From Clarkia xantiana subsp. parviflora (taxonomy: Eukaryota; Streptophyta; Magnoliopsida; Myrtales; Onagraceae), in contig JAPTYO010000001.1 in NCBI GenBank assembly GCA_036873135.1, positions 43,052,774-43,116,773 on the forward strand: a stretch of 64,000 nucleotides of DNA, read 5' to 3'. Below are positions 43,722 to 56,900 of this stretch, one piece after another. The notes beneath the pieces were generated by a model, which was given only the letters and a program-made list of their open reading frames with translations, did no database searches and had not been told where the DNA came from. Both the position numbers and the translations under genes were made by a program. Every line of letters begins with the position of its first letter. Within the stretch, counting starts at the first letter, position 1.

Positions 43722-46700
43722 ATGGTCACCCCTTCTCTCTCTATAAACCCCTCTCTCTCTCCTCCATCATTCTACTCACGCAGTCATCTTCCTGTTACTT
43801 CTTCTTCTTCTTCTTCATCTTCCTGTTCTTACCCCACCTTCTCTCCATTGACTCCAGTTCCGCTCACGCGGGTCTCGTTTGTTTCTACAAGACCCTCTTG
43901 GATTTTCCGCTCTGGGTTTGATTTCAGTGGCGGGAGGAGGAGTAAGAGGGAAGCAGGACTGGTTAAAGCCAAGAAGATGACACTTTCCGATGAGTTGCTG
44001 AGAAATGAGTGGGTAGGTGAGGAAGAAGAGGATCCTCCTGTGATTGAAATTGAAAATAGCTCCAGTCCTCGGCGAATTGTACTCTTTGTCGAGCCTTCTC
44101 CATTTGCGTGAGTAAATTTCGAAATTGTACTATCTTTGAATGTACTTTTCGTGATCTATGCTGAGCTTTTGGTTGTGGCACTTCCCATGTTTCGAATTGG
44201 CTTCTTCAACTGCACGATTTTGATCATCTTGAGTTTGACTCCTATGTGTTTGACGAAATGACAGAATCTTTTTAATTTATAGTATGGGCCAAAATTCGTT
44301 GGATTTCCATCCAAAGAATTTTGTAGTCGTGTTGTTCATGTTGAACCTTGGATACTATTGATTTGTGGATTTGGGTTTTGTGCATTATTTTTTTTTTATT
44401 GGAGAATACATAACCTGTTTGAAAATTTTAATGATGAACTTGTTGAAGTTGACATTCTTATGATGGTTTTCTTTCACTTTGAATGAGTGGAACTCTCTTT
44501 CCAGTGTTGCCGATCATCTCTTAATATGAATGGGATGCACAGTCTACCATTCATAATGGAATGCTGTGGGAAGACTTGAGTCAAATTATATAACCAATAT
44601 AGAAGAATTATGCTCTGACATTTATTGCTTATTTGATTTGAGAAAATGAAGAGCAATGAAGGCTGGTTAACTCAAAAATCTGTTTGGTCAGGCTTCAGAT
44701 TGTGCTGGATGAAGCATTTGGACAACTTAATGTTAGATGAATTTACTTCTAAGAGTGGCCTTAACCTCCTAGAAATATTTACCGCCAAACAGAGCCAATT
44801 CTATTTTTGTGTAATAGTCATTGATATTCTAACCAGCAAGTTTGTCTCTCACATGAGTGAATTGTGTTTATTGTCATCTAATTACAATTTGCTCTGTTCA
44901 AGATCTTTATAGGCATTTCAAGTTTTTTGTATCAACTATTGCAGGTACATTTCAGGGTATAAAAATCGGTTCCAGAACTTCATTAAGTACTTGCGTGAGA
45001 TGGGGGATGAGGTAATTCTTTCTTATAAGACAACTCTACTTCCAATTGGGTTGGACTTTCAGTTTCTCTGAGAAAATTTTCTGTTAACATTCAACTTAGA
45101 TTTCAATAAGAGAGGAAAACATGAAACACAAAATTACCTAAAAATGATCGTTTGATTATTGATGTATTCACAGGTAATGGTTGTGACAACACATGAAGGG
45201 GTACCTGAAGAATTCTATGGTGCCAAGTTGATTGGTTCTCGGAGGTTGTTATCCTCATTGTCTAACTTAAAATCATTTGATAACTTCTAGATTACCCTCT
45301 TCAACTTTCTTACATTTTGCGAGTTTTTTGCTGTTGTTGTTGCTAATGACTAATACTTGACCTCACAATTTTACATTCTAAGTATTATCTCTTTTTGCCT
45401 ACTTTTGCAGCTTCCCTTGTCCGTTATATCAAAAGGTTCCTCTTTCCCTGGCTCTTAGTCCTAGAATAATTTCAGAAGTTGCAAGGTTTAAGCCCGATAT
45501 AATTCATGCATCATCACCCGGGGTAATGGTAAGTTCTTGAAATAAATAAGTTTGATAAATCTAATATACATGCTTCAAATATCTAATCATTTAAAGGGTT
45601 TGTGGTAGGTTTTTGGTGCTCTTGCTATTGCAAAATTATTGTCTGTCCCAATTGTGATGTCTTATCATACTCATGTACCAGTGTAAGTGCCCTTTATCAC
45701 TTTCATTATTATTTCCATCAAGCAATAATTGTTACATTGAGTAATACAGTATGCTTGTTTAGATACATTCCGAGGTACACATTTAGTTGGCTGGTGAAAC
45801 CGATGTGGATGATTATAAGTACGTAAGCTTCCCATTATCTTTTATAGAAAAAAATGATTGTTTCTCATATATTAGAATTTCCCGAGGAAACATTCTCATT
45901 CTTGGATTTTTTTTTTTTTTTTTTTTTTGCAGAATTTCTCCACAGTGCAGCTGACCTTACCCTCGTGCCATCAGCTGCCTTAGCAAAGGATCTAGCAGCT
46001 GCTCGAGTCACTGCAGGTGATTAAGCTCTGCAATACTTTAGTCGTTCGACTTTCATCAAGAATCGAAAAATAACAGTAACTTAAAAGGATTGGCATGACA
46101 TGCTACCTTGGGTACTCCTGGCTGTCATTAACTTTTGGGTTAATAACCTAAAAACAGACTCAACTATAGATCATGCTGTTAATCGGTGTCCCAGATTTAA
46201 AATGTTGATATTCGGTGTCCCAACTATCAGATTTTTTTTTTCCCACTTTATTGAAGTATCAGATTTGTTGCTTATGGTTTAGGCTTATTTGATTTCCCAC
46301 TTTATTGAAGTATCAGATTTGTTGCTTATGGTTTAGGCTTATTTGATACTGTAAATCAATCTTATCTGATAGTTTGGACACCGAATATCAACATTTTAAA
46401 TCCAGGACAGCGATTAGCAACATAGCATGTAGTTGCGAATGTTTCATTAAATATTTGCCCATGTTGCCAATTGGGGTCTGAATTGAAAAATGATATTATT
46501 AATGGCCTGAATTTTGAGTTTTGTGTTTTTTCGGGTCTCCGTCTATTTTTTCTGTTAAAAGTGACAGAACCACGTGAAAAGACAGAATTACCCTTTTGCA
46601 ATTATTATATAATTTATCAGTTTAATTAATGAAATGTGAAATGTCTAAAATACCCCTGCACACTAATTATGCCCTTAAGGCCACCACGGCTCCGGCCACC

Positions 46701-48272
46701 GCCAACGACCACCATTTTCGGATTTTCAGTTTATTTTCGGTCACATGCCAAGCATGTGACCACTTTCCGTCACTTTTAACAGAAAAAATAGACGGAGACC
46801 TCTCATATAAACATAACTCAAAATTCAGACCCTTAATAATATCATTTTTCAATTCAGACCCCAATTGGCAACATGAGTAAACATTCAGGCCCCTATTGTG
46901 TTCCTAACTTTTTTTTTTTTTAACCAATATTTGGAATGACATTTCTGAACCAAGGTGATTGTGATTCCATTGATGTTAGTTTAACAGCAGATTTCTGCTT
47001 GTTGGTTTATTTTCAGCTAACAAGATTAGGCTATGGAATAAAGGCGTTGATTCCGATAGCTTCCACCCTCGTTTTCGCTCTGATGAGATGCGTCTAAAAC
47101 TCAGGTGGAACACACTTAATATCTTCTTTTATCTTTCTCATTGCTGCAAAATGGGAGATTCAGTGATTTACATGCTTTTCACATAATCAGCAATGGCGAA
47201 CCAGAAAAACCGCTAATTGTTCATGTTGGCCGGCTTGGAGTAGAGAAGAGTCTGGATTTCCTCAAGAGGTAGTTCTCTCTCTATTATCACATATCATTGT
47301 TCCGTGACACATGAAGCATCTGTTAAAGTATATGTTAAAGTTACATGTGAGAGAATAGTATCACATCAAATTGTTTAAAAGAGATAGAACACTATATAAG
47401 TTTAATGGACTACTCCTACTATCACCAATTGGTTTTAGTAATGAACCTCACGGTTTGAGCTTACTCCCCAAATTTTATCTCCCAACAACCGGTATCAGAG
47501 TCGATGTCTCTTCGTCACTTATATAGTAGGCCTGAGCTCGCTCCCCATATTTTATTTCTCAACAGCATCAACTATTTTTGTTAACACATTTCTTTTAAAA
47601 CTTGTACTTTTGTAAAACAGTGTCATGGATAGGATTCCCGATGCACGGATAGCTTTCATCGGAGACGGTCCATATAGGTAAACTACTACGAACGCCCCTG
47701 ATCAGTGCAATGGGACCAGCTAGCCACATAACAAAACTTAAAAGTTTTTTTTTTTTTTTTAATTTTTTTATTATAGAGAGGAGCTAGAAAAGATGTTCAC
47801 GGGTATGCCGGCAGTCTTCACGGGGATGTTATCTGGGGAGGAGCTTTCCCAAGCATACGCAAGTGGAGACGTATTTGTGATGCCATCAGAGTCCGAGACT
47901 CTAGGCCTTGTGGTTCTAGAAGCCATGGCATCAGGGCTACCTGTGGTAGCAGCTCGAGCAGGTGGAATCCCCGACATAATCCCCTCGGACCAGGAAGACA
48001 AGACCGGGTTCCTGTTCAACCCGGGAGATCTCGAAGATTGTCTCAGTAAGCTCCTCCCTCTCATCAACAACCAAGAGTTGAGGGAAACCATTGGACGAGC
48101 CGCGCGTGAGGAGACTGAGAAGTACGACTGGAGGGCGGCGACTCGGACGATCCGTAACAAGCAGTATAACGCGGCGATTTGGTTTTGGCGACAAAAGAAG
48201 GTTCAATTGGCTCGGCCGGTCCAGTGGCTTGTGAACTGGTTGTTTCCCTCGCCGGAAGTAAACTACCGGTGA
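43722..48272 (+). CDS. SQD2: UDP-sulfoquinovose:diacylglycerol sulfoquinovosyltransferase
   Basis: Eleven exons: 43722-44107, 44945-45011, 45174-45244, 45411-45528, 45609-45682, 45763-45818, 45933-46016, 47017-47104, 47191-47268, 47621-47677 and 47777-48272. The product is 524 aa. The enzyme makes the plastid sulfolipid SQDG in the last step of its synthesis, at the chloroplast envelope. The first ~95 residues are serine-rich (a run of eight S) and act as a transit peptide. Then RIVLFVEPSPFAYISGYKNR opens a GT-B fold of family GT4. The second Rossmann domain has LIVHVGRLGVEKSLDFL. The donor-site EX7E motif is ETLGLVVLE (E399/E407). The first ATG in the frame is 43722; an upstream TTG is not a plausible start. 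Introns are GT-AG; intron 7 (1 kb) and intron 9 contain transposons. The Arabidopsis orthologue is At5g01220 (from memory). Confidence 0.95.
46137..46445. mobile_element. IR-1 MITE in SQD2 intron 7
   Basis: It starts GGGTTAATAACCTAAAAACA and includes TGTTGATATTCGGTGTCCCA and the mirrored GATAGTTTGGACACCGAATA. The phrase CCCACTTTATTGAAGTATCA occurs twice with a 50-bp offset, an internal tandem duplication. The right end is eroded. Confidence 0.78.
46447..46895. mobile_element. Foldback element in SQD2 intron 7
   Basis: CATGTTGCCAATTGGGGTCT at 46460 is repeated in inverted form as AGACCCCAATTGGCAACATG near 46857-46876. The inverted arms are about 130 bp. The centre has GGCCACCACGGCTCCGGCC. No clear target duplication; no coding frame. 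Confidence 0.7.
47333..47500 (+). mobile_element. TRIM-like LTR plus primer binding site in SQD2 intron 9
   Basis: An LTR-like segment starts TGTTAAAGTTACATGTGAGA and ends TCTCCCAACA (47487). It is followed by ACCGGTATCAGAGTCGATG, resembling the tRNA-Met primer site. No second LTR was found, so it is a partial copy. The opening TGTTAAAGTATA occurs just upstream as well. Confidence 0.5.
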
Positions 48273-48478
48273 GGTGTTGTTGGCTTTGATGGTGTATAGT
48301 TTGATTTGTGGGGTTCCATTTGTGTTATGTGGTTTGGTTTGTATATGTGTTCATGCTTAATGGCAGCTAGAAGTGGTAATGTAGTGACTATAATTTAAAA
48401 ATTGATTCTTAAATACATTTGGACTGCCATTTTATGATCATGATTGATCATTTATAACTTAACTGCTTACATTGGGAC

Positions 48479-51400
48479 TTAAAATCTTACTGGAATGGAA
48501 AAGCAGACACTACAAAGACATTCTCGGTACATATGGATGCATCTTAAAACCATAGACGTACGTAACATCATAAGGAACTTGTCCACATGGTCATTGGAAC
48601 GACCGCGGTTTTTCCTCCACGGAGCAAGACATGCAATAACCGTAGCAGCTGCTTTGACAAACACGATACCTACGGCAACGAAGAACTCCCAACCAAAAAC
48701 TACATCATCATTGTAGAAACCCGCTTCTGGTTTCTCTACCGGTGATTCGTCACAATTCCTCAGTAGGGGGATTCCACAGAGCCCGTTATTACCTTTGTAA
48801 GAATCTTCTGTAAAGGTGTTGAATTGCTTCCCCACCGGAATCCTCCCCACAAATTCATTGCCGGATAAGTTTAACACGCTTAAGAAATTAAGGTTTATGA
48901 GTTGGTGTGGTATTGCTCCGTGGAGTCGGTTTTTTGAGAGGTCTAATGACTCGAGTACGTGGATATTCCCGAGAGATGAGGGTATTGGCCCAGACAGCAC
49001 ATTGTGTGACAGATTAAGAAGCCTGAGAGCTGAGAAGTTACCTATTGCAGCTGGTATGGATCCCTTAATTTGGTTGGCGGAGAAATCAATCGAGGTGAAG
49101 ATCGTCAGAATCTTCACAAGCTCCAACTCCATCCCTTTAATTGTGACAGTGACACTATCTTGATAGTACAACCCCGATAAGTAGATACATTTATATTGTA
49201 TACGTTCGATACCAACTTTAACCTGCATAGCTTTCCAAGCGGATAGAGAGTTTTCTGGTGGTAGAGCAGTGAAAAGATTGTTAGTCAAGTCATCAATTTG
49301 AAGAAAACTCCAGTCGTTGCCAATCGAAGGGCATCCAATTTGGCCCGACAATCTGTTAGAGCGTAGAACAAGGATTCGCAGTTTTGTTGTGTTTCATCAA
49401 ATGACATGGAAATACATCCTCAATTTGATTGCTCCCAACATTCAAGACCTCTAAACTGGTACATCTTTCGAGAGACTGTGGAAGCTTCCCTTTCAATTTG
49501 TTCATTCAAAGGTCTAATGTCTTCAAACTGCAGTTTACTGTGAAATTGTCCGGGATACCACCAGTTAAACTGTTATTCCGAAGATTCAAAACCTTCAAGG
49601 AATCCATCATTAAGCACAGCAGAATGCTTCCTGTCAAATTATTTGAGGAGAGATCAAGAACTTGCAGATACACTGCATTGCAAATCGAACCAGGAATAGA
49701 CCCGTACAATCTATTGTTTGATAGTGAGAAGAAGATTATGTAAGACAGGTTCTGACCAATATTATAACCGAACTTAAATTGTTGCTCGAGTAATCAACAT
49801 AAGTTGCAAATGGTGGAACTGGTGGCATTGGCCCCTGAAGATTGTTGCCGTGGAGATCAAGCAAGGTCAAACTCGAAGGCAGCGTTTCAGCTCCCTCCAG
49901 GTAATTTGAAGATAGATTGAGATAGAGAAGAATTGTCAGATTCCCGAACCATTCGGGTATCGTTCCTTCAATTTCATTGTTGGACAGGTCTAGGGTGTTC
50001 AGTCTGGATTGGTTTTTCAAGAAGGGAGGTATTTTCTTCAAATGGCAGGAACTCAACATTAACGTGGATAACAGTTGGAAAGATCCCACTTCCCAATCAC
50101 TTTCATCAACAACAATGAACAAACTATTGTGGGAAAGATCAAGATAAGAAATGCTACTCAATTGTTGGATCATACTGACATTAATGGAGCCACGGAAGTT
50201 ATTGTACGAAAGAGAAATGAACTTCAGCTGTGGAAACTCCAAAAGCTCTCTCGGCAATCGACCTGACAAGTTGTTGCTGCTCAAATCGATCGTCTCCAGC
50301 TGATACGACGAAAAATTGAGAGACCCATTAAGCTTAAGCACTCCTGAAAATCGGTTGTCTGACAGTTGTATGTTCTGAATCAACGGAAGCGTAAATAGAG
50401 CCGACTTGATGACACCTTCGACCAAATTGTACCGTAAGTCCAAAATGTGAAGATTCCAAAGATTCTCCCAACTAGTCGACTCGATCTGACCCGTTAATAC
50501 ATTATGGGAAAGTACAATATTCGTCAAATTCTTGGATAAACTAAATGATGGGATCGATCCGGTGAAATTGTTGAAGGAGAAATCCAAGTAAACAAGTTGT
50601 TTAAGTTTTGCCATTGAACTCGGGATTTGCCCACTGAAGCTGCATTTCACCAATTCTAGTCTGGACAGATTCTGAAGGTAACCGATCGAATCCGGTAACA
50701 CCCCGGAAAAGCCTGAATAACTCAAGGCCAATCTTTGTAGAGAACCACCTCTTGGAAATTCAGGCAATGATCCTTTGAGGAGGAAGTTATTTGACAGGTC
50801 TAGATTCTGTAAACTCAGCACTGCGAAGATTCTGTCTGGAAACTGTCCATACAACACGGCAGCACCGAGCTGTAGAGATGTCTATGTTTGAAAAATCTGC
50901 AATGAAATCAGGGACAGTTGCAGATAAATAGTTACCGGTAAGGCGAATCACCGATAGATTCCGAAGATTTGTCAGAGAGTGGTTTATGGGACTGGATAGG
51001 TAACAATTAGACATGCTCAGCACCTGGAGTTTCTGAAGTGAAGAAGACAGGGCACCGCACCATTCGGCTCCTGCAGCCGATACATTAACTCCGTCGAGAT
51101 ACAGCTCTCTGAGCTCACCGAGGTTCGTAACGAGCATCTTCAAGTTCGGGTTCTTGAGCTGTGGCATAGTATCTCTCACTAAAAACATGCTGGACAGATC
51201 AAGGGTAGTCAACTCGGTCAGCTCCGATATGGCAATCGGAACCTGCCCTACAAACCCAACATTGGATAGGTTCAAATAATGGATGCTGCTGAGTTTCCCA
51301 AACTGTGATGGAATTTCTAAATAGTTGAAGTTGTTGAAGGCCAAGTTCAACTTTTGAAGATACTCCAAGCTGAATAGACTAGAAGAAGCATTGATTCCTC

Positions 51401-51651
51401 CAGATATCGACTCGTTGCTCAGGTCGAGTCCGATGACACGGCCTTCTTCACAGGTGACACCATCCCAGGAACTTGAATTAGTTTTCCATTTCGATAACTT
51501 GGTGGAGCCATTGATGTCGAAGATTAACGAGTTCTTCAAGTTGAGCAGCAGAGATTGTTGTTGATCACTTAGGCAATTTCTATAAGCAGAAACCGTCTGA
51601 TCATGTTTCGAGAAGGATCAAGATGAGTTTCAAGAAGATTGGAATTCTCAT
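48479..51651 (-). pseudogene. Ve1-like receptor-like protein pseudogene
   Basis: Homologous over nearly its full length to the intact gene at 58746-62117, in opposite orientation. It begins MRIPIFLKL at 51651. Lesions visible: a frameshift in the signal-peptide region (~51605); a one-base insertion at ~50890 (ACATAGACATC against ACTTGACATC); an ~8-base deletion at ~49755 where VIPDNIGQ should be; an in-frame TGA at ~49505 after LKTLDL; and another frameshift near 49400. The last ~100 residues of the cytoplasmic tail are replaced after DKFLM. Individual segments, for example 49736-50857 (373 aa), are still open and closely matched, so inactivation looks recent. It may be transcribed but cannot make a full protein. 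Confidence 0.92.
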
Positions 51652-52768
51652 CTCAAACAGCAGAGGATCATACAGTGAGTGTATCTATGAGCGAGAGTGA
51701 GAGTTTCCTTTGGGAAACAAAAAACGTATACTTCAGTCCAAGTAAACGTTGCTGCAGCCCAGTTTTTGGTTTCTTCAAGGGTGACCCACTTTCATTTCAT
51801 GCACCTAATAAATGTTCGGTCGTGGGAGAAAATAGTGAACTACATATTTGTGAAACGACGAACACATCACAGGTCTCATAATTTTTGCTGCCAGTAATTA
51901 ATACCAGTTAAAGACTAAACCTATAGAATAACACGTCGAGCCACCTACTGTATGATTCGGAGCCCCTGGACGACTGTTCGTGGAAGAGGGAGGTGCGGTG
52001 CAGAGAGCTAGCTGGAGAGGACAACAATGGCGGGATAAGTCATGACTCATGGGTTCTACCCGACACCTAAAAATGAAAATTCAAAATAATATAGACAACT
52101 TTGAAATCAAACCCAAAATCTACATAATACTGTTAGAGTATTATACTGTGCAGGAGTTTAGAAGAAGATGGTGATACAAATATAAGCGATGTTGATACAA
52201 TAAAGTTGCAGAAAATTAGAGTTTAAGCTGAAAATTAGAGTTACTGACATAATAAGAGGTGTTACTGACACAATGGATTGTAGCAGATTAGTGTTAAAGT
52301 TGAGTATCACAGTCATTATTTAGTTAAACTAAGTCTGTTTATAAACTTATTGTCAGTTATAGTTAAGTGTCAGCTTTAGAAGAATAAGTTATGTTGTAAC
52401 TTAGGAGCACATGTTGAGAAGTTTTAGTTAGTGTCATAGAGAAGTTATTTTATAAGAATTATAAGTATGTTATTGTAATAGTTTTTAGTTGATCGAATCA
52501 AATTAATGAAGAATGGAACAACGGCAGTTGCTAGTTTGAAAACTTGTTGCAGAAATCGATTTATTGTGTGTCTATTATTTTGTTGGTCTGATTCTCGATT
52601 GCAATTTAATAATCAAATAATCACAAGTGTTGTCAACATAAGTTTTCGTGTGTTAACATGTTATAAAACTAATATACACTTACGAATTAATACTGCCAGC
52701 ATAGCCTAGTTAATATGGGTGTTACGTCAAAAGAATACGGTCAACATATAGTCTGGTTACTCTCCAGC
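51652..52768. other. Intergenic DNA upstream of the RLP pseudogene
   Basis: Contains the former promoter of the pseudogene on the minus strand. A possible solo LTR lies at about 52130-52640: it starts TGTTAGAGTATTATAC and ends GTTGTCAACA, but no target duplication could be read. No gene seen. Confidence 0.4.
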
Positions 52769-53247
52769 TAGGGGTGTAATCGAGTCAAACTACTCGAAAA
52801 TAAACTAGGATAAAGCTCAAATTTGGTTCGAAGAAATTCGAGCCAAGCTCGAGTCAAGCTTTTTGTGTGCTGAGTCGAGCTCGAGCTTGATAATGCTCGA
52901 CTCGAGTTACTCGCGAGCCTAAACGAGTTTCGAGTTTGAGTTTATAACTCGGGTCGAGCTTGATTCTTATTATTATTCTTATTTAATATAATTATTATAT
53001 AAGTCAATCGAGTTCGTGTTTAGCTGAGTCGAGCTCAATTTTTTTAGTTATGAGAAATGTTAATTTATTGGTATATATTATTGACTAACGAGTCGAGTCG
53101 AGCCAAGCTCGATTATGTCGAGCTTGAATTCGAATCGAGTTCGAGCTTTAAAAGCTCGACCAAATTCAAACTCGAGTTCGAGCTTACTAATCGAGTCGAG
53201 TCGAATTTGACAGATATTCAGCTTAACTCGATTCGTGTACACCTCTA
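52769..53247. mobile_element. hAT-type MITE, CTCGA-rich
   Basis: It starts TAGGGGTGTAATCGAGTC and ends GATTCGTGTACACCTCTA. The flanking 8-mers TCTCCAGC and CTTCCAGC agree at 6 of 8 positions. The interior is dense in CTCGA/TCGAG motifs. Same family as 57015-57481. Confidence 0.75.
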
Positions 53248-53518
53248 CTTCCAGCCCCAGGCACTAGAGTGTGGATACCTAAATAAAGGTTTTCGGGTTT
53301 AGTAACCATTTCTTAGTTTATTACTAGATGAACATTCCTTCTTCATCATAAGAACTCCAAAGGAAAATTCTACTCAATCCATCCACTCTCTTGCATTGCA
53401 AGTAGATTTTGGAAATGTTGTGAACTGCATATAATAGCTAGAAACTGCAGGCAGTAAAAAGTTAAAAATATTTGTTTAGAGTTAAGGAAGGGCTCAAAAA
53501 CAGGTATCCATTTTTAAA

Positions 53519-53929
53519 TGGTTAATAACCTATAAACTGTTTGAAATTTTCCCTATGAAAAATTTTGGTGTTTGAAATTTAAATTGTTTATAATGACTGT
53601 CTGAAGTTTCAACTCTGTTGAAATTTAGCGTCTCCGTCCAAATTTGCTGTTAAAATTGACAAAACTTGGTCATGTGCTTGTCACATGACCCAATAAAAAA
53701 TAAATCTCAAAATTGCCCATAGTTTGGTGGTGGCCGGCCGGAATAAACATAAAAGTATCTGGAGCAATTTTGACTTTTCACACCATTCTATCAAATTTGA
53801 CAGAAAAAATGGACGGAAAATCAAATATCAACAAAGTTGAAACTTCATACATCCAATATCAATAATTTAAACTTTAGACACCAAAATCTCACATATGACA
53901 AATATCATACAGTTTATAGATTATTAACC
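53519..53929. mobile_element. GGTTAATAAC-family inverted-repeat element
   Basis: The left end TGGTTAATAACCTATAAACT and the right end AGTTTATAGATTATTAACC form inverted repeats. The flanking 9-mers ATTTTTAAA and ATTTTTTAA agree at 8 of 9 positions. The centre contains GGTGGTGGCCGGCC. Related to 32662-33207. Confidence 0.7.
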
Positions 53930-53938
53930 ATTTTTTAA

Positions 53939-56900
53939 AAAATTCATTTGGAAAATATTTAAATAAAGTGGCTTGTTTATGAATTTGTTATTGCAAAGCC
54001 TTTGCTACCATTATTTAAAAGCATTCATGCTTTTGCAAAAAAAAAAAAAAAAAAATATTATTTTAAAGACGGATCGGTACGGTCGGGTCGGTAACCCGAA
54101 TAGTTATATTTTAAATAACGGCGTTAATATTTAATTTCGTGTTACCTACCTCTTTAACTTCTGATACCCATTCCATTTGACAAGTGGCCATTATGATTTG
54201 TCTAGTTATCATTTCAGTTCATATTCTCATTCTCTAGCTTTCAAAAGAACTTTTCTTTTTTTATTAAACTTTCGCAAGAACCGATGTGACTAGTGACTAC
54301 CATGCATTAGTCACTGACTGATATTTAGGCAAATGTATACAAATTGAAACAAAATACTAATTAACAATTATATACAATAGGTGTTGCGCAGTAAATAATT
54401 TATGTATATTATTGTTAAAGTATTACAAAAATTCAAATTCGATATTGATACGTCATTGTCATTTAAAATAATTTTTTCAATGAAAACGAAATATTATTAT
54501 ATATTTAAGGTGTATATATAAGTTTATATAATTATATTTTAATGCGTGTGAAATTTTTTTGTTTGTTAATTATTAGATTTAGAGATATAATATTAAGATT
54601 GTTTTTTATACACATTAGAAACCATCAAAATAAACAAATGCTTACTAAATATTACTCTTAATTATATTCTTTTATTGTAGTATCTAAAATATTATAAATA
54701 TATTTTATACACGTGATTGTTGGGAAAAAAAAAAAAACTTGTGTGGAAAAAAAATGTTCGGTGAGAACAAAAAATAGATTTTGGTTCGGTTCAGAGCTTC
54801 TTGATATCTACTTGGCTATATAATTTAGTGATTTGCAACTTAAATTTTTTATCAAGCAATATTATAGTTTATATTGACAATGAAGCGGTGAAAAATATTA
54901 TGTGTTAATAATATTATATTATATTATATAAATAATTAATATAATATATATAGATAGTATCATATAAAAAAATGTGTTTACTAAATTTTGAATTTTAAAC
55001 AAAGTGAGTTCACTTTTCTTATTCTCGTCATCTTCTAATTTTTATTTTTCTATATTTATAAAATTCATGAAATTAAATAATATAGTTATTTAGTTGTTGT
55101 GTTTACTAAAAGATATATCAACTAAGCTATATATATTGTTGTTTTAGTTTTTATTCATTTATTTATAATTTAAATGGTTTTTGATACAATTGTTAATATT
55201 TATATATAATCTTATTTTATTTTAGAATTTAAGTAGTTTATTAATTAATATTATTATATAACGTACTAAAAATTCGTTACTCCTCTCCAGATAGAGCAGT
55301 GAGTTTTAGAAAGCTTTTTAGCATATTCACATTGTAAAAATGTAATATCATAGGTAATGTAACTCATGGTTTATGTGGACTAATAGATTTGTACAATTTT
55401 TAAAGACTTGATTATTTATCATCATTATAGAGGTTTTAGCTAAATTATATTATAATATTAAGAATATGATCATCACTTTGCGCAAAATATAAAATGAATT
55501 TTTAAAATTATACATTAGTATTATTATTTAAATACAAACATGTATTTTAGGTAGGAAAATTACATATAATTTAAGCATGTTTAGTTATTAAGAAACCTGT
55601 TAAGTCATTTTTTAAATAATAATATATTATCGATAAAAAAAATTGATGAAAAAAATAATGAAATCTAAAAAGTATGCAAATACTTAATTCATAAATATCT
55701 GTCATTTTATTTGACCTTCTACTTAATTTTTTTTTTTTTTAAATCACAACTATATCTAGTGTCTTTTACGTTTATAAAATACCATTTTTTGAAATCAACA
55801 AAAAAAAAATCATATTATTATTTTTTCCTTAGATCAACAAAGTGAGTTTAAATTCTGAATATTATTACTTATATTTATTATATATCTATTTAAAACATGT
55901 GAACAGTAACAATATCTAAAACAGTTGAGAAAAAGAAAAGATGATTAACATCTAGTCACATCACATGTTCACAAACAAAAACTAGCCACCTGTTAAAATT
56001 ATTGGACAAAGTGTGAACTACATAGTAACTCTAATTTCGAAACAGTGTGAATTGTCAATTCTCTTTTTCTTAACCTCCCCTAACGGCGTTAGAAGGTACA
56101 AAAAGCTTCATAAGATTTCGGGTAAGACCTGGTAACTTATTATTCCGCCCGTTCAAATCGGTTTAGAAAAAAATATATTTGAAAATTGCAATTTGGTCCC
56201 TCCGAAATTATCTGGTCTCTATCTATCTCTCTCCTAACACATGGGGCCCACTAATAAAAGCAGGAATGCTTTAAAATGATCGTAGGCATTCCGCTTCCTG
56301 TCCCTACTTAGTATGTTAGTCAAATTTAAATACGGTCTTGTTCCTTCTTGAATACTTAATTATAAAATCTTTAAATAATGGCGGGCTCGGTCTTATTGGC
56401 CATGTTCCTTCTTGATTACTTCATTATCAAATCTTTAAATAATGGTGGACCTAGTCTTGCAAATATGAAATTTTTATTATTTTTCGAGGGTGGTCCTAAA
56501 CTTTAAATTCTAAAGATCCATTAAAATGATATTACCTGTAGTATATTTATTTCATATTTAAATTTAATCTTACACTTATATTTAGTTTGTTCGTAAATGC
56601 TAAAGTACTGACTATTGATATTTTTTAATTTACTATATCTTTTATATTAGGATTTGAACTACTAATCACGGATTATAAGATAGAACTACTGAATCGTCAT
56701 ACCATATCTTTTCCTTATGTCTAATAATAGATGAATTATGCCCTCATTTGCATTGAGTTAGAAATATTACCACATTCTGAGCCATCTAGTTCTAGTTCTG
56801 GTAGGAAGCACTTCCAAATCCTATCTATAATAGTAAGTATACTACTAACTTCTAAAGCTTTCCTTAGTGTTGATATGCAAAATTATTGCCTACGTAAATT

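Noticed and set aside
52130..52640. Solo Copia LTR as a confident call
   Set aside because: TGTTAG...CAACA ends fit, but no 5-bp duplication, primer site or polypurine tract could be read; kept only as a note in the intergenic entry.
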